The notes below the pieces were generated by a model that was not told the origin of the DNA, searched no databases, and saw only the letters and a program-made list of their open reading frames with translations. 64,000 nt of DNA from Auriscalpium vulgare (Eukaryota; Basidiomycota; Agaricomycetes; Russulales; Auriscalpiaceae), in the NCBI GenBank assembly GCA_019915015.1, contig JAHBBC010000026.1, forward strand, positions 496,001 through 560,000, in the 5' to 3' direction. Numbering within the stretch: position 1 is the stretch's first letter; each line of letters opens with the position of its first letter. A program made the translations under genes and the position numbers. Shown piece after piece: positions 10,769-22,755 of this stretch.

Positions 10769-11753
10769 TTGATGTTGATTAATGCGGGCAACTGCTCATC
10801 ACGCGGAGGCGCGAGAAGCAACTTGCCGGTGTGGTCTCTCCTCTCGAGGATGCTGGTGAGGATCTGAAGAGAACATTGTTCAGCGTGTTTGCAGATTGAG
10901 ATGTATACGGAGCTGTGCACCTCTCCCAAACGAACTCGCGCTTGCGCTCAGAATACGCCATGCACACCCCTTCTGGTCGACTCCAGTACGATTGACCCGG
11001 AGGACTGCCTGTGCAACACCGCGCGCGAGATGGCGGGGAGGCATGCCAGGCTCACTGGCGGATCGTCATTCTTGCGCTGCGCCACACGCCCTCATCCTCC
11101 ACCACAGACATGGTGTCTCTCTTTCCAAGAGCAGGGTGCACTCGAGCTGCACGTCAATGCCTTCGCGTCGGGGCCTCGACAACGCGAGTCTGGGGCACAT
11201 GGTGGCGGTCAGTACGCCTTTATTCCACAGCAAGATTCACTCCCAGAACTTCTAGTAGCAATACGCACAGTGTCGCCATGAGTGTATACAAAGGTACTCA
11301 AAGACACATGCGCGCGCGACGGGTGAAACCCCATGGCGACAACACTGCTGGCATTGCCTATGAGAGCCGAAGTATATCAGGGAGGACGGTTGTGGAAGGA
11401 CGAAGGACTAAGTACAAGTGGCAAGAAGGCCTTTATATGTCAAATAATAATACTCGTTGGTATGTTACCAAGCCAGCCTCACAAGGTATTCGCGTCGCTG
11501 GACATTCATTTGCTCTCCAAGTATGCCCAGATCAACTGTGAGCATACCAGGCTATGACTACTTATCTCCAATCAAATGGTTGACTGAGATCCTGAGCTGG
11601 TTTGAGACATAATGGGTTTGGAGTCGACTAGGTGATAATGGGTTTAGAGTCAACTAGGTGATAATAGATATTATGTGGATGTTACTCGATGTCAATGCCA
11701 TGCCTCTTTCAGTCAGCGATGATCTAGCCCCTGCAATAGCCTCCATGCCCCTC
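10769..11753. other. No confident gene
   Basis: Open frames here lack matching splice phases. A stretch at 11400-11550 reads DEGLSTSGKKAFICQIIILV in one frame but ends quickly. Two copies of GATAATGGGTTTRGAGTC-like sequence sit at about 11608-11670 as an imperfect direct repeat. Confidence 0.35.
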
Positions 11754-12477
11754 TTAACCGGTCCGCAGGAGGATCAAAATCGAGAATAGCAGCGACAGTG
11801 AGACGAGCAGAAAAAGCCCGACGAGGAGAACCTCGCGCGTCGACAGACCGCCGGAGGCGCGAGGCCTAGGCAGCTGCCCGACCTGAAGAAGGGCATTCTC
11901 AAGGTCGCGCAATGCTCCGGTAATCCGCACGTCGGACGGCCTCTCCTTGCGGGACGTGGATCAGTCAGCAGCGAACCCTGGCGAGGGAGAACTCACCCGA
12001 GACGTCAAATCCTCCGACGCGCCGGAAGGAGCTGTCGGCCTACCATCGGCCATTCCAACATCACCCTGAGAGCGCTCAGACCCGCCATCACCGCTCTGCT
12101 GGTCCCCGACAGGTGCCTCATCTGGCTGCTTGCGAGTCATGAGAAGCAGAGCGATGGACGGGCGTCAAGAGCTTTCCTCACCATCGTAGCAAAAGCTGCC
12201 GACATCCAGGCGTCAATCATCTCCACGTCGCCCTCTGTATCGACCTCGAAGGAGTCACGTTCGTCGTCGTCGTCGTTGTCAGGTCTCTCGACGCGATACC
12301 ACTGGTGGGCGCCTCCGCCTCCGGCGCTCGACGTCCACGCCGACGATGCGCCACCGACATGTGGAGGGGCAGGCTCGGTAGTATCGATCGGGGATGTCTC
12401 TGTGTGTTTGACTGAGCATTGGCGATGAATTCAAGTCTCGAACACTCACTTTCGTCCGGGACAGTCTCGCTATCCAT
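11754..12477 (-). CDS. Tail-anchored membrane protein, 189 aa
   Basis: Four exons with consistent phases (12450-12477, 12182-12399, 11997-12128, 11754-11945). The body is acidic and low-complexity (RPDNDDDDERDSFEVDTEGD, then MIDAWMSAAF). The C-terminus has a short helix (ITGALRDLENALLQVGQLP) followed by one hydrophobic segment of about 20 residues (EVLLVGLFLLVSLSLLFSIL) and a short basic end, the layout of a tail-anchored protein. The same last exon, with the LP.P spacer and S-x-L-L/F-SILIL signature, recurs in the gene at 26.6-27.8 kb and its copies, so this is a paralogous family. A possible extra upstream exon lies at 12872-12952 (MYPALQEVHWHPMQPRLVLA). Function unknown. Confidence 0.6.
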
Positions 12478-13287
12478 CGTGTGCCCGAGGACCGGATCTC
12501 ACCGCTCTGAGGCCACTGCGCATGAGCTTAAAGCACGATCAAAGTGGTGGTTGGAAGCACACATACCGCCGAAAGGCAGAGTTCGAGAGCCCAAAAAAAT
12601 GGGCAGGTGAGAACACGGCGGGGTGGCAAGGCGAGCCTGGGGGTTATAAAGACACCCAGGCGGCACAAAAGAACCCCAGCGGCCATTAGACTTATAAAAC
12701 AAGGTCAATAGAGCGAATGACAGAGCAAGAGGGCACAGGAAACGAAACGTTCGAGTGTCGCATTGCCAGTACGTCCGGGTGCCTGCCTGGAGAATAGTGC
12801 AGACGCAAATCTAGCCGAATGACATAGCAAGGACTGATCAGATCATCGATCCAAGAGGATAAAAGACTCACGCCGGGAAACATCATCGCGCCAGCAAGGA
12901 CCAGACGGGGCTGCATGGGGTGCCAGTGAACCTCTTGGAGCGCTGGATACATGAGCTGAACAATGGCGATTGGAGGTGTGCTGAGCGATGCGGCTACAGT
13001 CCGTCGAACGGATGAATGAGGGTGAATGGCGAGACCAAAAGGCGCCGGCGGCTCTCAGGCGGCGCTTATGGCATCCGAGCGCCTGGCACGCGCCTGGCAC
13101 GCGCCTGGCACGCGCCTTGCTTTCTTTCTCTGTCCTCACAGAGCTGCTATGTAGACGACGGCGACATCATGCATCGGCTCGTCGTGGCAATTTCGCAGAG
13201 TGGCGACTCTTTGTCTGTGGTCCTGGGCCTATTTAATGTCGCGGCCGATGCGAGCCCCAGAGGCTACATCACCTCCGCTGTCTAAGC
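12478..13287. other. Upstream region with 12-bp triplication
   Basis: It holds the candidate upstream exon of the tail-anchored gene at 12872-12952 (minus). GCGCCTGGCACG is repeated three times in tandem at about 13078-13116. A TATTTAAT word near 13230 lies about 60 bases before the RING gene start and could be its TATA element. Confidence 0.45.
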
Positions 13288-14118
13288 ATGCATCCCAAGT
13301 GCTTGATATGCTGGGGCCATTTCGTCAGTCCGATGATTCCTTGCTACCTGCGCTGCGGTGAGTCCAGATCCTCCCGGCGGCGTGCCACCCTTTGTCTGAC
13401 GTCGTCTCAGGTCATATCGTGTGCTCGCCGTGCTCCGAACGCCTGATCGCGGACAAGGCTATATGCCCACTACGCTGTGTCATACCAGGGCGGAACGAGG
13501 GAAAGTCATATGTCATCACCTGGAGAGACCGCTTCGTGGTGCTCCCCACGACCGAGATGGACGGTGCAACGGCCCCGGCCATTGCCTGGTACGCCATCGC
13601 TGGTCTCATCTAGCAGTCTCGCATCGCTCACATGCCGTCTTGACCTCCACGCAGCAAGAAGGCTATCAAAACCCATCGCGACGCCTGCCATCGTCTACGT
13701 ACCTCAATCGCCGCGTCTTACTGTGAACTCGACAGGCAGGGGGACTCCATTCGCGCTACTCGGGCTCGCATCAGAGACGCTCGCAAGGACGCCAGACTGC
13801 TTCGCTTGGAAATCAGCCGGCTGCAAAAACAGATCAGCGATGAAGCTGAGCAGGGACGCCTGCTGCGGAGCAAGTCGGTAAGCATCAGGTGTTTGCGCTC
13901 GTCTGCCCGCATTTAATCCCTTTACAGTCGCAGGATGCAATTCATGCCCCAACCGAACGCAAGACCGTGATTGCGTCCATGCGGCCCAAGAGCCAAAAAC
14001 GGGTTGCAATCGAAGACTTGACGAACCCCAGCAAGGCTAGTTTTACATTTTGCGCCTCGTTAATGCTTCAGACTCTAACAAGGAGGCCGTATATCAGCCC
14101 AAGCGACTGCGAGCCTGA
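13288..14118 (+). CDS. RING-finger protein with coiled coil
   Basis: Exons 13288-13357, 13411-13588, 13655-13877 and 13928 onward join in phase. The N-terminus is a RING: CLIC, then CGHIVCSPC, then CPLRC, giving the C-x2-C ... C-x-H-x2-C-x2-C ... C-x2-C zinc ligands of a C3HC4-type finger, split by the first intron. Exon 3 is a long basic coiled coil (RATRARIRDARKDARLLRLE, SRLQKQISDE). The tail reads KRVAIEDLTNPSK. RING plus coiled coil is the layout of many E3 ubiquitin ligases (family knowledge); the substrate is unknown. The last exon is uncertain: a GC-AG intron or mutated donor near 14036 would give the end NKEAVYQPKRLRA at 14118, otherwise the frame runs on to 14263. Bases 14264-14777 hold nothing supported. 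Confidence 0.7.
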
Positions 14119-14777
14119 CCTTCAACCTCGCGATCGGTCTACCACCTCTGCGCTCAGCTACCGTCATGTATACTTACATCGGTGTATTTTAATACCCTAC
14201 TTTACGTGCTGTATCTATCCCGTGTATCAGCTACTCCTCTTTGCTCGCTGCCTCTCGATATAGCAGTCGCCCGGCCCACTTCCAGTCGTCTATGAGGCAA
14301 AGGGTGCAGTCCCTGTGAGACTCGTCAGGTTGCGCACTAACTTCGTATACTTCAGCCTGGGTTCATAAAGAATGCCCTGAGGCTTTCTTCAGATCCTAGA
14401 CTCTCCTGCGAGAGATGGGCCATGGAGAATGCGGTTGAGCCTGCCTGCCCCGGGATGAGGCAGGGAGACGTGGTTATTCATGGGCACCCACATCTCCACT
14501 CAAGTCAGAAAAACCCTGACCATCCTCACAGCTGCAACTCCACCGACTGATATTTCTCGGACGGTCAGACGGAGGGCGACCCCAAATGCGGACACCACGC
14601 CGGTTCCTTCATAAGATGAAGCCGCTAGTTGTTACATAGATTTCTCATACACATACATCCCCATAGTGCGGCGATTCGCATTGCCCACCCCTCTCGAGCC
14701 GCAGCCTGCTCTTAACCATCCTGACTTCCGGTTCCCACACGCTTGCCACGTCTACCACACCCCAAGTCAACGGCAAA

Positions 14778-15792
14778 TCACTCTACAATGGCGTTAACCA
14801 AGCTTGGAGAAACGAGGACGAGCACAAGGGAGATGACGCACCTTCTTCGTTTGCCCGACGTGCACGGGACTTCATGGAGACGAGAGAGCGAGGCTGGACC
14901 CAACTCGGGTCGTCATTTACACGCACGAACAGGCGACGTTCGTGCTTGGGATGATACATTCCTTCTTGTGCAATCTGCCATCGGCCATCTTCGAGGATCC
15001 ATATCTGGAGGCGCGGCTCCGTTGTCGTATTGACGTGGATATACAAATCTGCAGGCTGTCGCTCGGGCAGGCTATCTGGCGGGTGAGATATACGTGCCTC
15101 TCCGGTAGATTTGTACCACGACGTGCTTCCTGGACCAGTCCCAGAGGGAAATCTACGGGTGATACGCATCGGTAACGAGTTCTCTGATGCATTTGGAGAC
15201 CCTGTCGGCGATGTGGCGCAATGAACGGGTGGGGGCGACTGGGGCGAGCGCTGAGCGGGCGCAGCAGTCGACGATGCACTGGGAGCGACCCGTGTCGGGG
15301 CCACCGCGGAGTTGTCTGCGCCGGGCAAGTCAGACGGCGTGCGAGAGTCTGGGCAGGCTGAGGTATGGAGGCAGTTGGTCTCTGGCGGGCCAGAAGAAGC
15401 GCCGCATTTGGGCGGGGAGCTCAACGGCTTGACATTCTGAGAGACAGGCAAGGCTCTGATATCGCCGCTGGCAGGCCAGCTTCGTGCGTAGGCCGCCCCC
15501 ACGCCGTTCAGATGGTTGTTGGGCGACAAGTGCATGTCAGGGTTCGATCTAGACAGGAAGGGGAATGGGGCTAAGGTCTTCCAGCCGTCCGCTGGCGAAA
15601 CGAAGACCCACCGGTGCGCCGAGGCAGGGAATCGACGGGTGCGAATCGGGGAGCTCTGTGACGAGATCAAGTGAGCGTGCTATCGTTGGCCCATGCATGA
15701 TGGCGCACCGGCGCCCGACGTACCTGCAGGTCTGCATCCACAAGGTCGCGCTCGTCTTCGCCCACTAGAAAGGTCGCTTCACTGACGAGCAT
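14778..15792 (-). CDS. Unrecognised protein, 295 aa
   Basis: Exons 15724-15792, 14842-15655 and a 5-nt terminal exon (14778-14782, giving a final Glu and stop) agree in phase. The start MLVSEATFLVGEDERDLVDA is followed by HRWVFVSPADGWKTLAPFPF, a Ser/Pro-rich linker of about 120 residues, and a better ordered C-terminal block (ADLYIHVNTTTEPRLQIWIL, then RWQIAQEGMYHPKHERRLFV) ending in RARRANEEE. No membrane segment or known motif was found. The C-terminal block suggests a small beta-rich domain (inference). If the last intron is not spliced the protein ends at 14783 with a different tail. Confidence 0.55.
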
Positions 15793-16310
15793 ACTTGGCG
15801 ATGTGCCCAGGGAATCTCTGCGCTACTGTCATCGGTGTATAAGCCTCAAGCATGATTACAACGTCAATGAAGCACTCACCGGGAAACAAACAACAGTCTA
15901 GCACTACTGTATCCAGAGCTTGAGCACCGGAGTCGGCCCAGGCAGGCGGTGTCGGTACTTGAGACTTGAGTTGCGGCCTGTGGATCTTAAAGGCACCCCA
16001 CATGGCAAGAGCGGCACAGAGGAGACTCCGACATGGCTAGGCAAAAGTAAATGATAAAGCAAGAAGTTGATCCAGGTGGCGCAAGCCATAAAGCAAGGAG
16101 CGAGGTGGTCGAGCGTCGGATGAGGAAAGAGCAACAGTGGCGGTGTAGCCGACGCACATAGCATGCGACGAAGCGTGACTCGCACTCAATTATTCCTTCC
16201 AGCAGACAATGCAAACAACTTCGACTTTCGACAGGCAGGCGCACTCGTTATGGGCACATATAAAATGACGGTTTGCCCCGACGATGCCAGTCAGTTCGTG
16301 GTAGCTCACA
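15793..16310. other. No confident gene
   Basis: Between two genes transcribed away from each other. It may hold promoters for both. No reading frame with consistent splicing was found. Confidence 0.3.
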
Positions 16311-16904
16311 ATGGCCCAGGTGCGCCATCCTCGCCTTTGCCATTGACATGTCGTGACAGTCGCCACTTCGCAGCCATCCGACAACATCCAGGCAGCCAGT
16401 CCCGATTCTACCGACCTCTTCGACGCCGCCTCCGATGCGTCCTCTGATGACTTGTACTTCGATGCGTGCGAGAGCACAGGTGTCATGGATGCGGGTGCGC
16501 CGATGACGGACAAGGTCAGCATGCTGCTCTCGCATATGAAGTCCGTCTCATCGTGTCGATGGCTAGGACCCCCTCCAAGTCCAAGTCCCAGACCCTCTCC
16601 ACGCGCCTCCTCCGTCCATCGATACTCAGGACAGTAATGGGCCCCCAGAAGACAGCGATGACGAGTATAGTTCCGACTGCAGTTGCGACACCATGGGCGC
16701 TACGATCACCCATATCATGTGTCGCGCGGAGTTCTCCATCACGGGAAGGTACCGCTCACAAGTCTTACTGGACTGGCAAGCTGTGACGGTCCTGTTGTCC
16801 GAGTGGCAAACACAATGTGTTGGAAGCGACCCAGATCGCGAGACTTGTGGGTCTCGTTCTTCTCTTCATTGATCACCGTGTTGACCGCAGAGCAGGGAGT
16901 CTGA
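16311..16904 (+). CDS. Unrecognised acidic protein
   Basis: A 9-nt first exon (ATG GCC CAG, 16311-16319) joins in phase to 16374-16514 (SDNIQAASPDSTDLFDAASD, then DDLYFDACES) and 16567-16748 (PPEDSDDEYSSDCSCDTMGA). The first part is rich in Asp and Ser and looks disordered. The 3' end is uncertain. With an acceptor at about 16835 the protein ends LITVLTAEQGV at 16904, but other frames stay open to 17300, including one reading HSFNLMAVYDGYIDNGRFHP. I may have missed further exons. No family recognised. Confidence 0.45.
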
Positions 16905-17306
16905 ACATCAGCTCCGGTCATTCGTTTAATCTCATGGCCGTGTACGATGGATACATCGACAACGGTCGTTTCCATCCCGACATGCCAGTCACGAAGGTTA
17001 GCTCTGTTCCACATCCCCGTTGTTATGTCTGACCTATCCGCGCAGCACATGTATAAGGCGTATCTGGCGGAAAGAACGCTCCGTTGGTCCTGCAACACAG
17101 GGAGCTTCTCGCCGTGCCCCATTTTCCACCTCCGATTCCCCGACGCAGCCACCTTTTGCTGCTTCCTCTATCGTATACAGGGTTGCTCCCGAGCGATTCG
17201 GCACTTTGTCAGGCATGCGTCGATGCAGCCTGGGTGGGTCGACCCCAGCGAACATCATCACAACAGTGATATCATGGACGGCTATCGAGTAAGTTGTGTT
17301 CAGTAG

Positions 17307-17670
17307 CTAATTACGGAGAGCGATAGGAACTGGATTCTCAATAGATAACAACCATGCATACTACATTGCCGCAGAAGTTTATGTACACAGGGCCGAGACG
17401 CGTGACGAGGTCTCACAGCGATACAATCATAAAATCATAAGCGCACCAGGCAAAGGCAAGCACACAATGCGTGGTCACGTGACTTCGGTTGACTGCCGGC
17501 TCGTTGCCCGGTCGTGACAGAGGAGACAGTGGGTGTGGGGGAGTGATAGAGGTTAACCATCTCTGAAGCTGAGGACACGATAGGAGATAAACTTACCCTT
17601 AGATCAAGTTTTGTATAACATCGCTGGCGCCATTGATGTTAGGTATGGTGCGGTAGTAACGAGTAGATTG
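17307..17670. other. No gene seen
   Basis: AT-richer than its neighbours, with no splice-consistent frame. It precedes the family copy that starts near 17670. Confidence 0.3.
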
Positions 17671-18430
17671 ATTGAGACCATCAGTGGTGTCTGACCACGC
17701 CAGGTGGGCCACATATACGTGCGCTACATTATACCTGGCGGGTTTTCGACGAGGTAAGAAGTTTCGACGAGGTAAGAAGCAAGGGGGAAGTGGGGAAAAG
17801 ACGGCAAAAGACCAAGGGCGTGGGAACTTCGACGTGGGAACTTTGGCGTGGGCTCAGAGGGGCCTCAGGAACTTGGAATTTGGCGTGGACGACAATATTA
17901 ATTGTGACCTCCCGGCACTTCCACAATAAATATGCGCGTCCGATCGGTGAGTTGGTCACAAACATCATCTGATCGTGACTCACTGATATTTTCTAGGCGG
18001 CACAGCGGGAGCATGACCATAATAGCAAGATCCGTCGTAAGGCAGGGTGGCGACGCAAACACGCACCAGAGGTGGAGGAGGGAGAGATTGTAGAGGGCTT
18101 GCCTCCAACACCCCCGGTATGTGCATCAACTTGACTGTGCTGACCTTCTTCTTATGTGTGCCCACAGCTGAAGTGCACAGGGGACGAACCCAAGCGCTCC
18201 CAAGCCTCAGATAAGAGACGCACTGAGAGCTGGTTCCACTCCTCAAAGCGCAAAGCACGCCTTATATATTGGAGGAAACGTACCGGTAATGCCTTACCTC
18301 TGATCATAATAGCGTGCAACGGCGTGAGCGCGACCGTGTGCCCGCAGGCGAACGAGAGCCCCGCCGTCTCACTGCATGGCAGGCCCGCGGGCTTCCACGT
18401 GGCGGCGCATGAGCCCGTCCGGCTCAACGA
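17671..18430 (+). pseudogene. 5' fragment of the oxygenase gene family
   Basis: This copy is collinear with the first exons of the gene at 22756-24160. It contains the shared upstream hairpin (17698-17740). An exon from about 17930 ends at GATCG; the next encodes HAPEVEEGEIVEGLPPTPP, followed by an intron GTATGTGC...CCCACAG and an exon LKCTGDEPKRSQASDKRRTE up to an intron starting GGTAATGCCTTACCT, exactly as in the full gene. Past about 18310 similarity ends and the frame stops soon, so the catalytic domain is missing. A short direct repeat TTTCGACGAGGTAAGAAG lies at 17745-17779. Read as a truncated duplicate; it could still be expressed as a short N-terminal protein. Confidence 0.6.
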
Positions 18431-18586
18431 GCTCGCGGCCTGGGCACCCGTGACGGCAGCGTCACCGTTGAAAAGCTATGTACAGCAGACATATACATCA
18501 GATAGATACCGCATAGCGGCTGTCCGCCTCTCTCCCATTCTCCTCCTTGCACCGCGCCCCGCCGGTCGTTGTAGCCTACGGTAACC

Positions 18587-19842
18587 TCATTCATCTAATG
18601 ACGAGTCCCCGTCCTCATCCTGCCCCTGTGCAACCACTGCACGCTGCTGCTTCTGACGAGTCCGCTTTGCGCCTCCGCGCCGCGTCCGCTTCTTCGGCTC
18701 AGAGGGTCCGCCTGTGCCGCCCTGCTCTGATGCCAACTCTGCTCGATTTTTGGCAGCGTCGGCCTGCAGCACAGTGAGATCTCTTGAGTCCTTTCCTGTG
18801 CACTTCTTGCAGGCACACTTCTCTTTATAATACCCTGATGCGCTATATAGCACAGTGATTTCCTCGTCCGGCTCAATGTTGCGAACCGTGGTCACCGTGC
18901 AGGCAGCAGTCTGTGGAATGGGCAAGATCTGGTGAAATATGATGATCATCTGCATGAGGGCATCCAGGAAAGATGCTGTACATACATGGCAATTTGGATC
19001 ACAGTCATGATTGATGAGCCTGAAAGGGCCGAGGATGGCGCATGGTCCGGGCGGCCCAGTCTGGGATGATGTGCGCTCTATGATGGAGGGACCTCCAACC
19101 GGGACGCTGTCCGAGCTCATCGAGCTACACGCCTCAAAGAGCACAATGCCTGCTTCAATACGAGCTCTCGATTTGAGGCCCAGCCCCACGGTGGATCCAA
19201 ATGCGACCCGCGTTATTTGAAGGCGGCTGCGCTCACTGTATAGAACGGCATACCGGAACAACAAACTAAGGAGATCAGGCAAGTTCATTATACTTTCGGA
19301 AACCAAACTCACTGTTCCAGCAGTCCAAACCACTGTGAGGATGCATCCTGAAAAGCAGGGATGTTTGACATGAGGGTGCGCACGGTGTCATTGACGTTCT
19401 CCTTGGTAACTCCAACCAGACGGTTAAACAGAGGTGCACATATTTTTGCACCCTGCCTAAGCTGCTCAATGGATGGGACATCTGAGACGTTCAATTCTTG
19501 TCGGCGCGTCATCGCAGGGTAGAGGATGCAAGCACCTGCCGGTGGCAACACCGCCCTTGATGTTGTTGGCATGGCATGGCTTCCAAATGGCAGGGACGGC
19601 TCTGGAAAGAGCGCATTGTAACGGTTGAGACCGCTTTTGGATGAAAACAGTGTGGCGACAATGAGATCATCCGCGCGTGCAAGAAGGGTGAATGGATATG
19701 ATGTTTGATTGAGCTGATAGATGTGATCCAGCATTGGATCTGTGGATCGCGTAGTTGGATCCCAAGCATTTTCGGGTGCCTCCACTAGTGATCGCAAGCT
19801 ACGTGCCGTGCGCGGGGGATTGAGAGGACGAGGATGCAACAT
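18587..19842 (-). CDS. SET-domain protein, 383 aa
   Basis: Exons 19313-19842, 18986-19265 and 18587-18928 join in phase. The SET signatures are split by the second intron: RLINHDCDPNC (the NHxC motif that forms the pseudoknot and SAM site) and PDEEITVLYSASGYY, with post-SET cysteines CACKKC just after. Upstream, ITRVAFGSTVGLGLKSRARI fits the G-x-G region of SET, though the second Gly motif is modified. The C-terminus is basic (KKRTRRGGAKRTRQKQQ), possibly a nuclear signal, and ends in an acidic tail. SET proteins methylate lysines on histones or other proteins (family knowledge); the target is unknown. This architecture, with a roughly 200-residue N-terminal extension, is common in Agaricomycetes (my recollection of the family). 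Confidence 0.8.
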
Positions 19843-20371
19843 GGTGGTGATCTATGGAAATGAGAATGAGAACGGCCAGACAGAGACGCCCTGCGAAGTC
19901 ACTGCGAATGTGTCACAGTCAGTGGTCACACTTTCATAGCTGCCACCGCAATGGCTTGCTCATGGACCACAAGGCCCGAGTCGTTTCAAACGTCCAGGTA
20001 CGGTTATGATAATGTAAACAACACTATCTACCATGCGCACAGTCCCCGCGGCTCGGTGCACGCAACAAGAGCATGTGAGGACCGCGTGCTGGGCATCACA
20101 GCGTGTTTGCAGCAATATGCTCCAATGAGCACCGCCGCCTTAAAGCACGCCAGCGCATCAACACTGGGTACCGAACGAGCCGCACACCAGACATCGCACC
20201 CCACCCGCCATTGATGCCGACTACATTTTTTGACCCTCACCATCCTGAAACGCCTCGGGGTTTCACATGGCCATTACCACAACTCAATATCCAACATCTA
20301 CCCCCGCTAGTCCCTCTGCGAGCCCGCGGGCCACCTCCAGCTCTGCACGTCTCTCCTAAGTCCGCGCGCTC

Positions 20372-20992
20372 ATGCGGCTTCTGAATTTGAACCGCAGAGC
20401 TCATGAAGAAGGCCAGACACCTCAAGCTCAAGATGTTCAAGATGCCGGCACCAAAACATGCACGGATGTGTCCGGGACACCAGCACTGACTGGCGCACTC
20501 ACAGGCGACGCGCTCAACATGGACCTGCTCGCACTGCTGTGCGACCGTGACCACATGGTCTACCACAACAATGCACAGCTCTGCGTGCTCTCCGTGCATT
20601 TTTATGTTGTCTGGGCGTGCCGCCAGATGCTCGCCGCGTTCTGCACAGGCATACCCCCTAGCCACCTCTTGCTCATCCACCATGTGCAACCGCCGAGACT
20701 CTACGGACCCACGCGTGCAGACCCGGCTACGGGAGCACAGCCTAGCCCGCAGAGCTCAGGTCCTGGACATGAAGTGGATGGAAGGTGGTGGTGGTCAAGT
20801 GAGAGACATGATACGCGCCCTTTACGCGTCTTATGTCGGAGTCTGAACTTTGAAAGTCAGCTGTGGCTGGCAGAAGCTGACTCGTACAATGCGCGTCCTT
20901 TCTCCCACTTCCTCCTTGATTTTCCTCACCTTGCGCTTGTCCCTTCAATGACTCATAAACATGCCCTCACATTGCGCTTGTCCCTTAAATGA
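20372..20992 (+). CDS. Hypothetical open frame, doubtful
   Basis: An intronless frame of 206 codons from ATG 20372. The middle (LNMDLLALLCDRDHMVYHNN, HFYVVWACRQMLAAFCTG) has plausible codon use, but the end is low quality and carries a direct repeat of the TTGCGCTTGTCCCTT word. No motif recognised. The rest of 19843-21547 holds no supportable gene; a TATAAAT word sits at about 21172-21179. Confidence 0.25.
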   Translation: MRLLNLNRRAHEEGQTPQAQDVQDAGTKTCTDVSGTPALTGALTGDALNMDLLALLCDRDHMVYHNNAQLCVLSVHFYVVWACRQMLAAFCTGIPPSHLLLIHHVQPPRLYGPTRADPATGAQPSPQSSGPGHEVDGRWWWSSERHDTRPLRVLCRSLNFESQLWLAEADSYNARPFSHFLLDFPHLALVPSMTHKHALTLRLSLK

Positions 20993-21547
20993 CTCCTGAA
21001 CATGCCACGCTGCGCCGACACGCTCTTCGTGAGCGACAGGGATCGTGCTCCGGATCATCGCGTCCATTACCCTAATGCAGCTTCGAGCGTGCAGAAGACA
21101 CGCAGCAACTGTGTGCGTGTGCCGTACAGCTACCCTTCAAGTAGCTAGTGGTTCAATTCTGAAAAGACTATGATATAAATAACGACCATCGCCCTGCAAC
21201 ACGCGGCCCGCTTGCTCTACCGACTGTGTTGCGCTGTCGCTCACTCCTCACTGCGCTCGTCTGCGGCGGCTCGTCGAGTCAGCAGCACACCCCGACGACG
21301 TTGTGCTCAACGATCGACCGGTGTGTGTCGCTTGCGCTCCTGCCCAACCCCACCCCACCAACGTTCTCCCGGCCCATCACAGTCGGCCCTCTCCCGCTCA
21401 TCTGTGCGTCCAGCGTCATGCCCACTTTCGTTGTGCACACTCTCCGCTCTCGACACCGCAAGACCACCGGCGTTCCCCCTCTGGGAGCGGATACGCAGCC
21501 GCCGCCCGGTGCAGGCGAGACGATAGTGGGCGGCATTACGGTCGGCA

Positions 21548-22712
<1,165 letters not shown>

Positions 22713-22755
22713 TAACAAGTAGTTGCATGTAATACATGCAAGAAAAGCAAATTCA

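Noticed and set aside
16739..17152. 137-codon minus-strand frame
   Set aside because: No ATG-supported structure or motif; the plus strand has phase-consistent exons nearby. Not fully excluded.
17671..18430. Treating the 17.7-kb family copy as a complete gene
   Set aside because: It follows the full gene only through exon 3, then diverges and stops; the catalytic region is absent.
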